This document shows, piece by piece, positions 1-8,243 of a stretch of DNA of 32,684 nucleotides. The notes under the pieces are model-generated. The model worked only from the letters and a program-made list of their open reading frames with translations. It ran no database searches and was not told the DNA's origin. The stretch covers positions 1 to 32,684 of the forward strand of contig JDUB01000023.1 of the NCBI GenBank assembly GCA_000771265.1. The letters run 5' to 3'. Within the stretch, counting starts at the first letter, position 1. The number at the start of each line of letters is the position of its first letter. Position numbers and translations under genes: made by a program. Source of the DNA: Bifidobacterium thermophilum DSM 20210 (lineage in GTDB: Bacteria; Actinomycetota; Actinomycetes; Actinomycetales; Bifidobacteriaceae).

Positions 1-183
1 GTGATCTCCAACTCGCCACGCGCAGACGGCTTCACCTGCTTCGCATACTCCACCACACGGTCATCATAGAAATACAAGCCCGTCACCGCATAATTCGACT
101 TCGGGTGCGCGGGCTTCTCCTCGATCGGCACCGCCCTGCCCGACCCGTCGAAATCAACCACACCGTACCGCTCAGGATCATGC
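1..183 (-). pseudogene. rmlA: Glucose-1-phosphate thymidylyltransferase fragment, cut by an IS
   Basis: Reading the minus strand from the IS junction toward the window edge gives [12 protein letters not shown], then a run containing [20 protein letters not shown], then [11 protein letters not shown]. These are highly characteristic central motifs of RmlA, which makes dTDP-glucose from glucose-1-phosphate and dTTP as the first step of dTDP-L-rhamnose synthesis. Only about 60 codons are visible. The 3' part runs off the left edge, and the 5' part (roughly the first 120-130 codons of a usual ~290-300) is missing because an IS21-family end begins at 184. No 5' part of rmlA is seen on the far side of the IS, so the gene is not simply interrupted: that segment was deleted or moved. 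Identity is confident; that it is non-functional is inferred from the lost 5' end and start region. Confidence 0.85.
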
Positions 184-242
184 TGTATTTCGTCAGGTCG
201 GTGTTTCGTGTTTAGTCATGTATTTTTTTCGGGTTTAGACAG
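184..242 (+). repeat. Terminal inverted repeat of IS-A, istB side
   Basis: Starts TGTATTTCGTCAGGTCG and pairs without gaps with the complement of 5124-5182. Its outermost bases resemble the istB-side end of IS-B (complement of 4194-4210, TGTATTTTGTCAAGTTG), so the two elements have related, asymmetric ends. Confidence 0.75.
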
Positions 243-257
243 TTGCACGCATTTTCC

Positions 258-1021
258 TTATTTTTCCGGTTGCGCGGAGGTGTTCCTGACGAACATGAGG
301 ACCTCGCCGGCACGGCGGCTCCGGCCCGCGGACTCGAGGAGCCGCCCGTGGTGCACGATGCGGTCGCCGGTCGCGGCGGCGAGTTTGTCGTCCGCGAAGA
401 CCGTGCCCCATTCGCCGGACTCGATGTTCGTGGCGGAGATGATGCTCCGTCTTTCGTAGCTGCCCGCGATGATCCGGTCAGGGCAGGCGCGCCCCGTCGA
501 TGTCGAAGGGTACGTAGCCGGTCCCGTCCAGTATGATCAGGTCGGCACGACCGATGTCCCGGAGCATCGTCTCGAGCGTGCCGTCGCGTTTGGCCTTGCC
601 CAGCTGGAGTACAAGCTCGGCGGCCCGGTGGAACCGCACGCCCAGCCCCATGTCAATCGTTTTCATGCCCAGCCCGATCGCGAGATGCGTCTTGCCGCGC
701 CCGGTCTTGCCGTAGAACACCAGGTCCCGCGCGCGCGGGATGAAACCGAGTCCCAGGAGCTCGCCCGGGCGTGTAGCCGTCGGGGAGCCTGACGTTCGTG
801 AAGTCGTAGCCGTCGAGACCCTTGACGACGGGGAACCGGGCGCGGCGCAGGAGCCTGTCGTGCTTCGCGCGTTCCCTGTTCGCCAGTTCCGTGTCGAGCA
901 GGCGGTGGACGGCGTCGACCTGGCGGGGCGTGGCCCAGCCGGCGAATTCGTCGATGCTCGCCTTGGAGATGAACAGCTTGCGGGCCTTCTCGTAGAGCCC
1001 TTCGTCCGTCTTCGTGCTCGT
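258..1021 (-). pseudogene. istB: IS-A IstB helper ATPase, degenerate
   Basis: IstB is the AAA+ ATPase that works with the IstA transposase of IS21-family elements. A patchwork of frames on the minus strand reads TKTDEGLYEKARKLFISKAS, a Walker A segment YGKTGRGKTHLAIG, a Walker B-like segment LIILDGTGYVPFD, then ERRSIISATNIESGEWG, and ends SAQPEK plus stop at 258-260. At least two frameshifts break the frame, near 775 and near 488. The usual DELGYLP Walker B is DGTGYVP here, so the catalytic glutamate is replaced by glycine. No ATG is found at the expected start; ACG sits at the position where MSTKTDE would begin, so the start codon may also have decayed. Family call is confident; exact start is not. 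Confidence 0.8.
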
Positions 1022-1677
1022 CGCCCGCCTCCCTGCGCGCCGGCGTCCCCGGTGAACGCGATGTCGTATTCACCCGGAACCGGCCTGTCATCGTCGTATT
1101 CGATACCCGCCACGCCCTCGGCGAGCCTGGCCGCGAGCAGTGCGGCACCGGCGCGGTCCGCCCCGCCGATCGATTCGAGGATGGAAAGCATCGCCTCGAC
1201 CGCGTTCGCCCACCCGGATTCCCTGTCAACGCGTTTGAGGGTCTGCAGCGCCTCGTTGCGTGTCTGTCTGTCCTGCCGATCCAGCCATTGCCGCAACGGG
1301 TCCGGCAACGCGTCACGCACCCGGCTGTCGGGCCAGGACGCGGGCTTGTTGCACAGCAGCGCCAACCGCATGGACGGGTCCTCGCTGTTCGTGCCGGCCT
1401 GGCCGTACGCCCGAGGATGGGTCGCCAGGTGCTTGCCCGACGAGTCGAGGACCCCGGGCCACGAGCGCGCGGAGGCCCACGATCACCTCTCTGCCCGCGT
1501 TCGCCCGGGCGGAACAGCAATGCCGTCCCCGGGCGCGGCCACACCGTACCGGTCGGCCTTCATATGCCGCCACGCGGCAGACGTCGAAACGCTTCCCGGG
1601 CAACGGCAGCAGCGCCGCACGGTCCTCGGAGAACAGGCCACGTTCCTCCGTGTCCTTGCGGCAGTGCGGTTTCGTGG
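1022..1677 (-). pseudogene. istA: IS-A IstA transposase, C-terminal half
   Basis: This is the 3' portion of an IS21-type istA. The minus strand gives TKPHCRKDTEERGLFSEDRA, then ALLPLPGKRFDV, GREVIVGLRA, DPSMRLALLCNKPASWPD and, near the end, VAGIEYDDDRPVPGEYDIAF. The reading moves between three frames around 1560-1370, so the gene is dead. The first codons continue exactly from the N-terminal half at 4211: ELAT there ends in the TSD, and TKPHCRKD starts here once IS-B and one TSD copy are removed. The end of istA and the start of istB lie close together near 1020, as usual for IS21. Confidence 0.85.
1672..1677. repeat. Target-site duplication of IS-B, left copy
   Basis: TCGTGG immediately left of the IS-B end at 1678. 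It is repeated exactly at 4211-4216, immediately right of IS-B. Confidence 0.85.
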
Positions 1678-1752
1678 TGTTTGTGTTCACTTAGATGTGG
1701 ACGGTTTCGTCACTATTTCTGAACAGTCGTGGCGTTCATTTTGGACGGTGTG
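1678..1752 (+). repeat. Terminal inverted repeat of IS-B, istA side
   Basis: Pairs without gaps with the complement of 4136-4210. The outer bases TGTTTGTGTTCACTTAG match the istA-side end of IS-A (complement of 5166-5182, TGTTTGTGTTCAATTAG) at 16 of 17 positions. Confidence 0.8.
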
Positions 1753-1844
1753 GTCGGTTGCGGAATAGGGCATCGATGCCGTCCGGTTTCCCGGTAGATT
1801 CCCGGGTGCTGATAACCGTTTTCGAGGTTCCCGGGAGGAAGGGA

Positions 1845-3294
1845 TTGACGACATCGATGCTTATGCAACAGCGTATCAGGCAGTTGGAGGGACAGGGCAT
1901 GAGCCACGCGCGGATCGCGCGTGAGCTGCATGTGTCCCGGACGACGGTGGTGAAGTACGCCTCGAGGGAGGATTTCTCCCCTCGTCCGGCCGGCAGGGCC
2001 GGACGGACGCCGGTCGATTCGGGGTACGCCGAGATCGTCGAGGGATGGTTGACCGCCGATCTCAGGCTCCCGCGCAAGCAGCGGCATACCGCCATGCGTG
2101 TGTGGCAGCGATTGCGCGACGAGCACGGGTTCGAGGGTTCGTATCCGTCGGTGCAGCGTTGGGTCAAGCGGTGGCGGGAGCGGCATCGCGCGGAGTCGGA
2201 GGGGTATGCGCGGCTCGCGTGGGCGCCGGGGACCGCGCAGGTGGATTTCGGCCAGGCGCGCGCGTCGATCGCGGGCGTGGAGCGTGTGGTTCATTTCCTG
2301 GTGGTCTCGTACCCGTATTCGAACATGCGGTATGTCGCGGCGTTGCCGGGTGAGACGTCGGGGTGTGTGTGCCACGGGCTGGGCGAGGTGTTCGCTCGTG
2401 CCGGGATGGCGCCGCCCGTGGTGGTGTCCGGGCAACGCCACGGGCGTGGGGCACCGCAACGCGGACGGCACGGTCACGCAGACCGTGATGTTCCAGCGGT
2501 TCTGCGCGCAGTACGGGTTCGAGGCGAGGTTCTGCAACCCGTACTCGGACAACGAGAAGGGCAGCGTGGAGAACGCGGTCGGGTTCGTGCGCCGCAACCT
2601 GATGGTGCCGGTCCCGTCGGCGGAGGGTTACCAAGCGTTGACGCGCGCGTGGTTCGACGCGTGCGAACGGCTCACGCAGGCCGACCATTACCGGCTCGGC
2701 GTGCCCGTCGCCGGCCTGTTCGAATCGGAGAAGGAGCATATGCCCCCGCCGCCGTCCGCCGCGTTCGACCCGGTCGAATGGCGTTCGGTGAAGGCAGACC
2801 GCACCGGGACCATGCCGGTCGACTCGAACCGGTACCTCGCCGGCCCGAAATGGCATTCCAAGCGCCTGCAGGCCGGGGTGAGGGTCTTCCAGATCGAATT
2901 GCGCGACCCCGACGGCGGGCACATCACCACCCTGGAACGTGTATGGGGACGCTCGCCCGACACACAGGCCGACCCCGCGGCCCTGCTCGCCGTCATCGCG
3001 CGCAAGCCCCGGTCATGGGGCGAGAGCCCGATCCGCGGGGATTTCCCCGAACCCGTACGCAACCTGCCCGGCCGCATGGACGCGCCGGAACGCTCCTCAC
3101 TGATCTCGGACACCCGGCACGCCGGCGAGACATACGGCTTCCCGGCCACGGCCGGCGCCGTCGCCGCAATCATCAAGGCCGGGCGCACTGTCGACCGGGC
3201 GACCATCGAGACCACCGCGGCACGCATCCTGCAAGGCGATGACACGCCCGGCGGCCAGGACCTGACCAGATACGACAAATACATGGAGGAATGA
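1845..3294 (+). pseudogene. istA: IS-B IstA transposase, one frameshift at the active site
   Basis: IS21-type DDE transposase. The N-terminal helix-turn-helix reads IRQLEGQGMSHARIARELHV. The first catalytic block is AQVDFGQA and the third is NPYSDNEKGSVENAVGF. The usual second block FDNATGVGH is destroyed: the DNA at about 2427-2434 reads VVVSG..., and a one-base net insertion shifts the rest (NATGVGHRNADG onward) into another frame, which runs to the stop at 3294. The C-terminal part is otherwise continuous. A TTG at 1845 is taken as the start because a GGAGG lies six bases upstream; an ATG twelve bases further is possible. The stop overlaps the istB start as ATGA. The second catalytic aspartate is lost, so this copy cannot encode an active enzyme unless the base is a sequencing error. 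Confidence 0.85.
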
Positions 3295-4104
3295 TGACCG
3301 ACACCACCACGACCGATGTTCCCGCCACGACGGCGCCCACCGGCAGGCGGCGATCGCCGAAGGCCACGCCCGGGCAGGTCATGGAACTCGCCCGGACGCT
3401 GCCGCTGACACGGGACGTGCTCCGCCGGGCATGCGACGACGCCACCCCCGGACAGCTCGGCTTCCTCGCCGGCCTATCCAGGGGCCGGTCTGTCCAGGGA
3501 TGAAGAACGCCAGCTGGGCCGAATCCAAACACGCCCGCCCGCTCCGCAGGCCGGCTTCCCCCCAATCCAAGACACGCGACGGATACGACCGGGGGTATGG
3601 CCACGTTCCCCGCCGACTGGCGCCGCAAGCAGCCCGCCAGCCTCCAGTTCGTGGACCGGGCCGAGGGCCTCGTGCCCTACGGCGACGTCGGATGCGGCAA
3701 AACACACCTGGCCATCGCGATCGGGAGGACCGGCCTGCAAACACATGATACCGGCCGGGTTCTTCACGGCCCCGTCCCTGGTCACGCGTCTGTGCAAGGC
3801 CAAACACGACGACCGCCTCGACACCGAACCCGAGACAATCGGCAAGGCCGAGCCGCCGGTCATCGACGAACTGGGCTACCTGCCCATCGACATCGAAGGC
3901 GCGCGCCTCCTGTTCCAGGTCATAGCCGACAGCTACGAAACCAGGAGCGTGGTGTTCACCTCGAACCTGGAATTCAGCAGGTGGGGCGACGTGTTCGGCG
4001 ACGGCGACATGGCCGCCGCGGTCATCGACCGCATCGTCCACCACGGGCGCATCGTCAGGTTCCACGGCGAATCCTACAGGAACACCCACTCACTAATGAA
4101 ATAA
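3291..4104 (+). pseudogene. istB: IS-B IstB helper ATPase, multiply frameshifted
   Basis: Starts at the ATG overlapping the istA stop. The N-terminal region reads VMELARTLPLTRDVLRRACD, followed by frame changes near 3475-3505, near 3600 and near 3745. Spread over three frames are the IstB hallmarks: QSKTRDGYDRGYG, the Walker A region YGDVGCGKTHLAIAIGR, the intact Walker B VIDELGYLPID, FTSNLEFSRWGDVFGD and the closing DRIVHHGRIVRFHGESYR. Unlike IstB of IS-A, the Walker B motif here is canonical. The gene is dead by frameshift. Parts of the decayed copy are still close to IstB consensus, which suggests recent loss. Confidence 0.85.
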
Positions 4105-4135
4105 CCAAACAACACCAATAGGAAACCGGACAGCC

Positions 4136-4210
4136 CAAACCGTCCAGAATGAACGACGAAACTGTCCAGAAAAAGTGACGACACCGTACAAATCAACTTG
4201 ACAAAATACA
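4136..4210 (-). repeat. Terminal inverted repeat of IS-B, istB side
   Basis: Complement begins TGTATTTTGTCAAGTTG and aligns without gaps to 1678-1752. The last 17 bases in plus orientation (4194-4210) differ at only one position from 5506-5522 at the end of the IS3-family fragment. Confidence 0.8.
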
Positions 4211-4216
4211 TCGTGG
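4211..4216. repeat. Target-site duplication of IS-B, right copy
   Basis: TCGTGG, identical to 1672-1677. Confidence 0.85.
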
Positions 4217-5052
4217 CCAGCTCCAGGCACCGGTCCGGCAGCCCGGCGTTGAAGTTCTCCAGGCTCCATACGCTCGGCCGGGGCACGAACAGCTTGCGCC
4301 GCACCATGCCGACCTTGGACTCCACCGCGCCCTTCTCATGACCGGAATACGGGTTGCCCAACGAGCAATCGAACCCGTAATGCGCCTGGAAGGCCTGGAA
4401 CAGGCGCCGCCGGACGCGGCTCACGCTCCCCGTACCCCTTATGGCCCACGCCGGCGGCGTTATCGAACACGATCCGCTCCGGCACACCGCCCAGCCACTC
4501 GAACAGGTTGCGCAACGCCAGGCACGTGCACTCAGCGTTCCCGCCCGGCACCGACTGCACCAGACCGACGTTCGAATACGGGAAACCAGGCACGAAATGA
4601 TGCATCCGCTGCACCACGCCGCGCAACAGCACGTCGACCCCGCCGAAATCGGCCTGCGCCTCGCCCGGATGCCATACCAGGTCCATGAACGCCTCGTCAC
4701 GCTCCGCCGCGAACCCGCGCCCGGGCCGCGTCACCGCCCGCGTCACCGTGGACAGGGAGACCACCATGCCATGCCCGTCCCCCGACCGCTCCCAGATCCT
4801 GGTCGCGGTATGCTGCTGCTTGCGCCAGTTCGCGCGATCCTCCGCGAGCCACTGCTGCGACCGCGGGCAGATACGGGTCCGACCGCCGACGCGCGCGGCT
4901 TTCTCACCGACGGCACGGCCGACAGATCCTCCTTCGCGAGGTACTTACGCACCGTCGGCTCCGCCGGCATGTGTTTTCCGCGCGATCGACGTGACGGATT
5001 CCCCGTTCCGCCGCAAACGACGGATAGACTGTACTTGGGGCACGCCGGTCAT
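4211..5052 (-). pseudogene. istA: IS-A IstA transposase, N-terminal half
   Basis: The likely start is the ATG at 5052 (MTGVPQVQSIRRLRRNGESV), a helix-turn-helix typical of IstA. Frameshifts follow near 4970, near 4860 and near 4425. Patchwork reading gives AQADFGGVDVLLRGVVQRMH (first catalytic Asp), RIVFDNAAGVGHKGYGE (second Asp, intact here) and GNPYSGHEKGAVESKVGMV (third, Glu), then SLENFNAGLPDRCLELAT up to the IS-B insertion. The remaining 3' half lies at 1677-1022. All three catalytic blocks are recognisable, so the frameshifts rather than active-site loss inactivate it. Confidence 0.85.
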
Positions 5053-5123
5053 AATCTTTTCCGGTCCTTTCTGGTGGAGATACAAGCACCATCCAGTTAA
5101 GACCATTCCGTGGTCGGAATGCT

Positions 5124-5182
5124 CTGCCTAAAACCGAAAAATCATCGTGACTAACCCCACAACAACTAATTGAACACAAACA
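5124..5182 (-). repeat. Terminal inverted repeat of IS-A, istA side
   Basis: Complement begins TGTTTGTGTTCAATTAG and aligns without gaps over 59 bp with 184-242. The element ends at the CA at 5181-5182; the IS3-family reading frame begins directly after it. Confidence 0.75.
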
Positions 5183-5459
5183 CCGCTGGCCGGGATGGAT
5201 AAGGATATGCGATGAGAACGGCCTGGTCAGATCGATGTCGAGGAAGGGATGCAGTCCCGATAACGCGAGGTGCGAGGGCTTCTTCGGAAGGTTGAAGATA
5301 GAATTCTTCTACGGCTGCGACTGGGCCGGGGTCACGATCGAGGAGTTCATGGGGATGCTCGACGCCTACATCAGATGGTACAGGGATGTCAGGATAAAGA
5401 GCGACCTGGATTACAGGAGCACCATGCAGTATCGCAGGGATTTGGGCCTGGCAGCATAG
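5183..5459 (+). pseudogene. IS3-family transposase OrfB, C-terminal fragment
   Basis: Immediately after the IS-A end the plus strand reads WPGWIRICDENGLVRSMSRK, then GCSPDNARCEGFFGRLKIEF and EEFMGMLDAYIRWYRDVRIK, ending YRRDLGLAA and a stop. This is the last quarter of an IS3/IS150-type integrase-like OrfB, including the region around the final catalytic glutamate (EGFFGRLKIE). Everything upstream is missing, replaced by IS-A. Without its N-terminal catalytic aspartates it cannot be active. Confidence 0.85.
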
Positions 5460-5522
5460 GATGGATTCGGTCCAAGATTCCCACCGCAGTCCCAATGGAC
5501 CACTCCAACTTGACAAAACACA
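5183..5522 (+). mobile_element. Right-hand remnant of an IS3-family element
   Basis: Contains the OrfB fragment and about 63 bp of downstream DNA ending CAACTTGACAAAACACA at 5522. The boundary is set by the point where the glf reading frame stops matching (after GIPVGGY). The terminal 17 bp are almost the same as the IS-B istB-side end. The left end is gone, so target duplication cannot be tested. Confidence 0.65.
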
Positions 5523-6144
5523 TATAACCGCCGACTGGGATTCCTTGGTACATGGCGTTAAAGTAATTGTTATCAAAGGTCAGACGTACTGGAAGACGCT
5601 TGATAATAAAGGAAGGTAGTTCCGAGCAGGGTCTTTCCCACTGCTTTTCCGTATAGCCCTTGATCAATTTCTCGTAGATATCTGTCCCGATCAGCGAGAT
5701 TGCCTGTTCCTCTAGGTTCTGTGGCTCAAACGGTGCATCTGCAGGCAGCCCTCTTTCTTGTAGCTTCTTCGCAATATAATCTTTCTTCTGCTCCTCGATC
5801 TTGGCGGCTGCTTCCTGTGGTGTCACCACACCCCACATTTTATTAAAGGTGTACATATTGAATTGAAGTGAGTAAAGTTCCCCTTTATAATTTGCTACCG
5901 GAGAGTTTGTAAAGCGGTTGAAAACAGCAAACCGATTCACATAGTCCCATACTTTCTTATTATTCGTATGAAAAATATGCGCTCCATAGCGATGTACATG
6001 GATTCCTTCCTCATTTTCCGTATACACATTACCAGCAATATTTGGACGCTTATCTATAACAAGAACTTTCTTTCCTACTTCATTTGCCTGATGAGCAAAA
6101 ACCGCACCGTATAAACCAGATCCAACAATCAAATAATCATACAT
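5523..6144 (-). pseudogene. glf: UDP-galactopyranose mutase, 3'-truncated by IS3 end
   Basis: Glf is a flavoenzyme that converts UDP-galactopyranose to UDP-galactofuranose, the donor for galactofuranose in surface polysaccharides. The N-terminus has the FAD-binding fold (YLIVGSGLYGAVFAHQA, then VLVIDKRPNIAGN). Further hallmarks are YGAHIFHTNN and the run from YTEKQWERPCSELP to RLPVRLTFDNNYFNAMYQG. The match ends after GIPVGGY at the IS junction. About 207 of the usual ~370 residues remain, and translation would run on into IS sequence for about 44 codons. The missing part includes conserved C-terminal FAD and substrate contacts, so activity is unlikely. It is AT-rich like the island upstream and is the last gene of the operon. 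Confidence 0.9.
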
Positions 6145-6219
6145 GTATTATTCCTCATTTTATACGCCAAAATCCCTAACAACATTATTACTTTTAATTC
6201 AAAGTGACACATGTAAATA

Positions 6220-7309
6220 TCAACTAGATTTTCTTAACTCCTGTATATTGGTATATCTCGCCATTAAGTATTTAATTTTGTTCTTTCCACCAGGTATCTC
6301 CGCTAACGGAGTCTTCCCATGACAAACCTTATCGAAAAATCCTTGCGACAGCCAGTTGATATCCTGAATTCTGAATTTCTGATCCCTGTTTAAAAACTCG
6401 GTTAACGATTTTTCCAAGCCTTCCTTAATCGGAGTGAATCCCATAATTCCAGCACATTTTGAATCTTGCTACTGTCAAACACCCTGTTGTATAAGCGATC
6501 ATATTTGATCTGCCAGTAGCGATTATATTTTGCATACCTTGCGGAGTCAGGAAGCATCTTGTATTTTTGCGATCTACCCAGTATCTCAGTCAGAGTTTCG
6601 ACATATAATAAGAAGATCTCATTCCATGTGATCTTCTCTTCTGTCGCTATGCGATAGACCTGTCCATCAGCAACGTCACCAGCTTCCGCTAGTTTAACAA
6701 TTCTCTCTGCGGTATCTAATCCGTAAGTCAGAGATGTAATCTTATCTGCAATGTCATTTGTGAACACAATTGACCGGCCATGAACAGCGCGATATAACCA
6801 CTCTTGTTTTTCCAGAACACCAAGTTGCAGGCGTTCTGTATTGTAAGTCACATATGGACGAATAATTGTCCAGTTCTTTCGCTTTGCCTGAAAAAGAATA
6901 TTTTCCTGTCTCGCTTTCTGCAAAGCATATTCGTCAGTAGCAAGATAATCCTGATCATTACAAACATCAAGCAGTCAAGGCGATTCTTCCGTGATTGGCG
7001 TCAAATCAGAATTCGCATAAACTCTGGATGAACTAAAATAATACAGTCTTCCAACATGATCCAACAGGTATTCATATCTCTGTTTGAACTGCTAGTCATG
7101 TAAGCCATAAAATCTATCAGCACATCATACTGATGATCTCCCAGGATTGATTTGACAAATTCCAAATCCATGTCATTTCCACATATGTAATGAAGCCCTA
7201 GTTTCTTACTTTTTCTCGAGGTTACATAAACTTCGTGACCACGCTCTGCCAGCAACTGAACTACTGGTATTCCGATTGCTCCAGTACCACCAAATATGAG
7301 AACCTTCAT
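6220..7309 (-). pseudogene. NAD-dependent epimerase/dehydratase, broken by frameshifts and a stop
   Basis: Starts MKVLIFGGTGAIGIPVVQLL, a Rossmann GxxGxxG nucleotide-binding motif of the extended SDR/epimerase family. The frame then breaks near 7085. Sequence resumes as LLDHVGRLYYFSSSRVYANS, hits an in-frame TGA near 6977 (TEESP-stop-LLDVCNDQDYLAT), continues through WTIIRPYVTYNTERLQLGVL and RIATEEKITWNEIF, and shifts again near 6430 to IKEGLEKSLTEFLNRDQKFR. Restored, it would be about 360 residues, like sugar-nucleotide reductases or epimerases with a C-terminal substrate lobe. It directly follows the SDR gene in the operon, so the two probably served the same nucleotide-sugar pathway. The exact reaction cannot be told. 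Confidence 0.8.
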
Positions 7310-7354
7310 AACTTCTCCAATCTCGGATAGAGTCAATCTGGTTCTTCGTAAATG

Positions 7355-8206
7355 TTACTTATGATAAGCGATGACTCCACTGCCGCCAGTCATATAGAAG
7401 GTATCTCCTACAATCATGTTTCCGGCATCGCTAACCATAAAAGTGGCTAACTGTGCAATCTCTTCTGGCATCTCATAACGTCCTGCTATTGCATCCGGGT
7501 TGTAAATGCTATCGCCCGGTTTTACGTTAAGCATAGCTGTAGCAGTAGGACCAGGAGCTATTGCGTTCACTATGATTCCATAAGGAAGGAGTGTATCCGC
7601 AAGCCCCATTGTGAATCCGCGAACTGCCCACTTTGACATCTGATATGGTGTCCATGCTGGTCGAAGAGCTGAAGAGGAAGTAACATTCAAAATGTGACCC
7701 TTGATTTTATTCTCTATCATATATGTTGCCATGGCCTGGCACATAAAGAAGGTACCCTTTGCGTTGATGTCCATGATTTGGTCATACTCTTTTTCACTCA
7801 TTTCCATAAATGAATGCTGCGCAAGTACTCCAGCAGAATTTACCAGGATATCTATTCTATTCTCCGGAAAGAGAGATGCTGCCTTCTGTATTGAATCCGC
7901 CATGGTATTGACATCTAATACATTTAGTATGAGGTAGTTTACCTTTTCAGTATCCTCCCCAATTTTAGAACATATGTTTATGAGCTTCTCTTCATTTGTC
8001 CCGGCAACAATCACTTTTGCACCGGAAGCAACAAAGCTTTCTGCCATTGCAGATCCAATTCCACCGCTGCCTCCAGTAATCAAAGCAACCTTCCCAGATA
8101 AAATATTATCTTTATCAACGTACTTGGTAACCGGGACCATTTTCTTTTCATTCAGTGCTCTTGCAATTTTGCGGACAGCACTTCCGATTTTATGTTTAAT
8201 TCCCAT
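7355..8206 (-). CDS. Short-chain dehydrogenase/reductase (SDR)
   Basis: Classical SDR of 283 residues. The NAD(P) motif TGGSGGIG is at residues 44-51, NSAG (in place of NNAG) at about 123-126, the catalytic serine in TSSSA around 176-180, and YQMSK (Tyr188, Lys192). A basic N-terminal extension of about 35 residues precedes the Rossmann core. It starts 37 bp after the thiamine-diphosphate enzyme and is followed by the broken epimerase, so it probably reduces a keto intermediate made by one of these enzymes. The substrate is unknown. All catalytic residues are present and the frame is intact. Confidence 0.88.
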   Translation of the reverse strand: MGIKHKIGSAVRKIARALNEKKMVPVTKYVDKDNILSGKVALITGGSGGIGSAMAESFVASGAKVIVAGTNEEKLINICSKIGEDTEKVNYLILNVLDVNTMADSIQKAASLFPENRIDILVNSAGVLAQHSFMEMSEKEYDQIMDINAKGTFFMCQAMATYMIENKIKGHILNVTSSSALRPAWTPYQMSKWAVRGFTMGLADTLLPYGIIVNAIAPGPTATAMLNVKPGDSIYNPDAIAGRYEMPEEIAQLATFMVSDAGNMIVGDTFYMTGGSGVIAYHK

Positions 8207-8243
8207 ATATCATGCTCCTTACATAAGCTCTGAATGAATGTTC

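Larger units (their letters stand above)
1678..4210 (+). mobile_element. IS21-family element IS-B, nested inside IS-A
   Basis: The element is 2533 bp and is bounded by an exact 6-bp direct repeat TCGTGG. Its ends are imperfect inverted repeats of about 75 bp (1678-1752 against the complement of 4136-4210), sharing blocks such as CGTCACT.TTTCTG.ACAGT and GTTCATT.TGGACGGT. It starts TGTTTGTGTTCAC and ends TTGACAAAATACA. It carries istA and istB in plus orientation with a 4-bp ATGA overlap, the classic IS21 arrangement. Both genes are frameshifted. The element lies inside istA of IS-A in the opposite orientation. Confidence 0.9.
184..5182 (-). mobile_element. IS21-family element IS-A, interrupted by IS-B
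   Basis: The two ends are imperfect inverted repeats that align without gaps over about 59 bp: 184-242 against the complement of 5124-5182. Both start TGT and share the blocks TTAGTCA and TTTAG.CAG. The element ends TG...CA, as IS21 elements do. Inside, on the minus strand, lie an istA (5052 to 4211, then 1677 to about 1022) and an istB (about 1021 to 258). Removing IS-B and one 6-bp duplication leaves about 2460 bp, a normal IS21 size. The flanks TCATGC (178-183) and CCGCTG (5183-5188) do not match, so no target duplication remains and the two sides come from different loci. Both genes carry several frameshifts. Confidence 0.85.

Noticed and set aside
258..4104. Frameshifts in IS genes as sequencing errors
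   Set aside because: Considered, but the lesions are many and concentrated in IS and island-edge genes, while long GC-rich genes such as the amylase, priming transferase and exporter are mostly intact. Individual bases could still be errors.
5460..5522. Reading the IS3 right end as a solo IS21 end because of the shared 17 bp
   Set aside because: Similarity stops after 17 bp and the sequence follows directly from an IS3 OrfB stop, so an IS3 end is the simpler reading.
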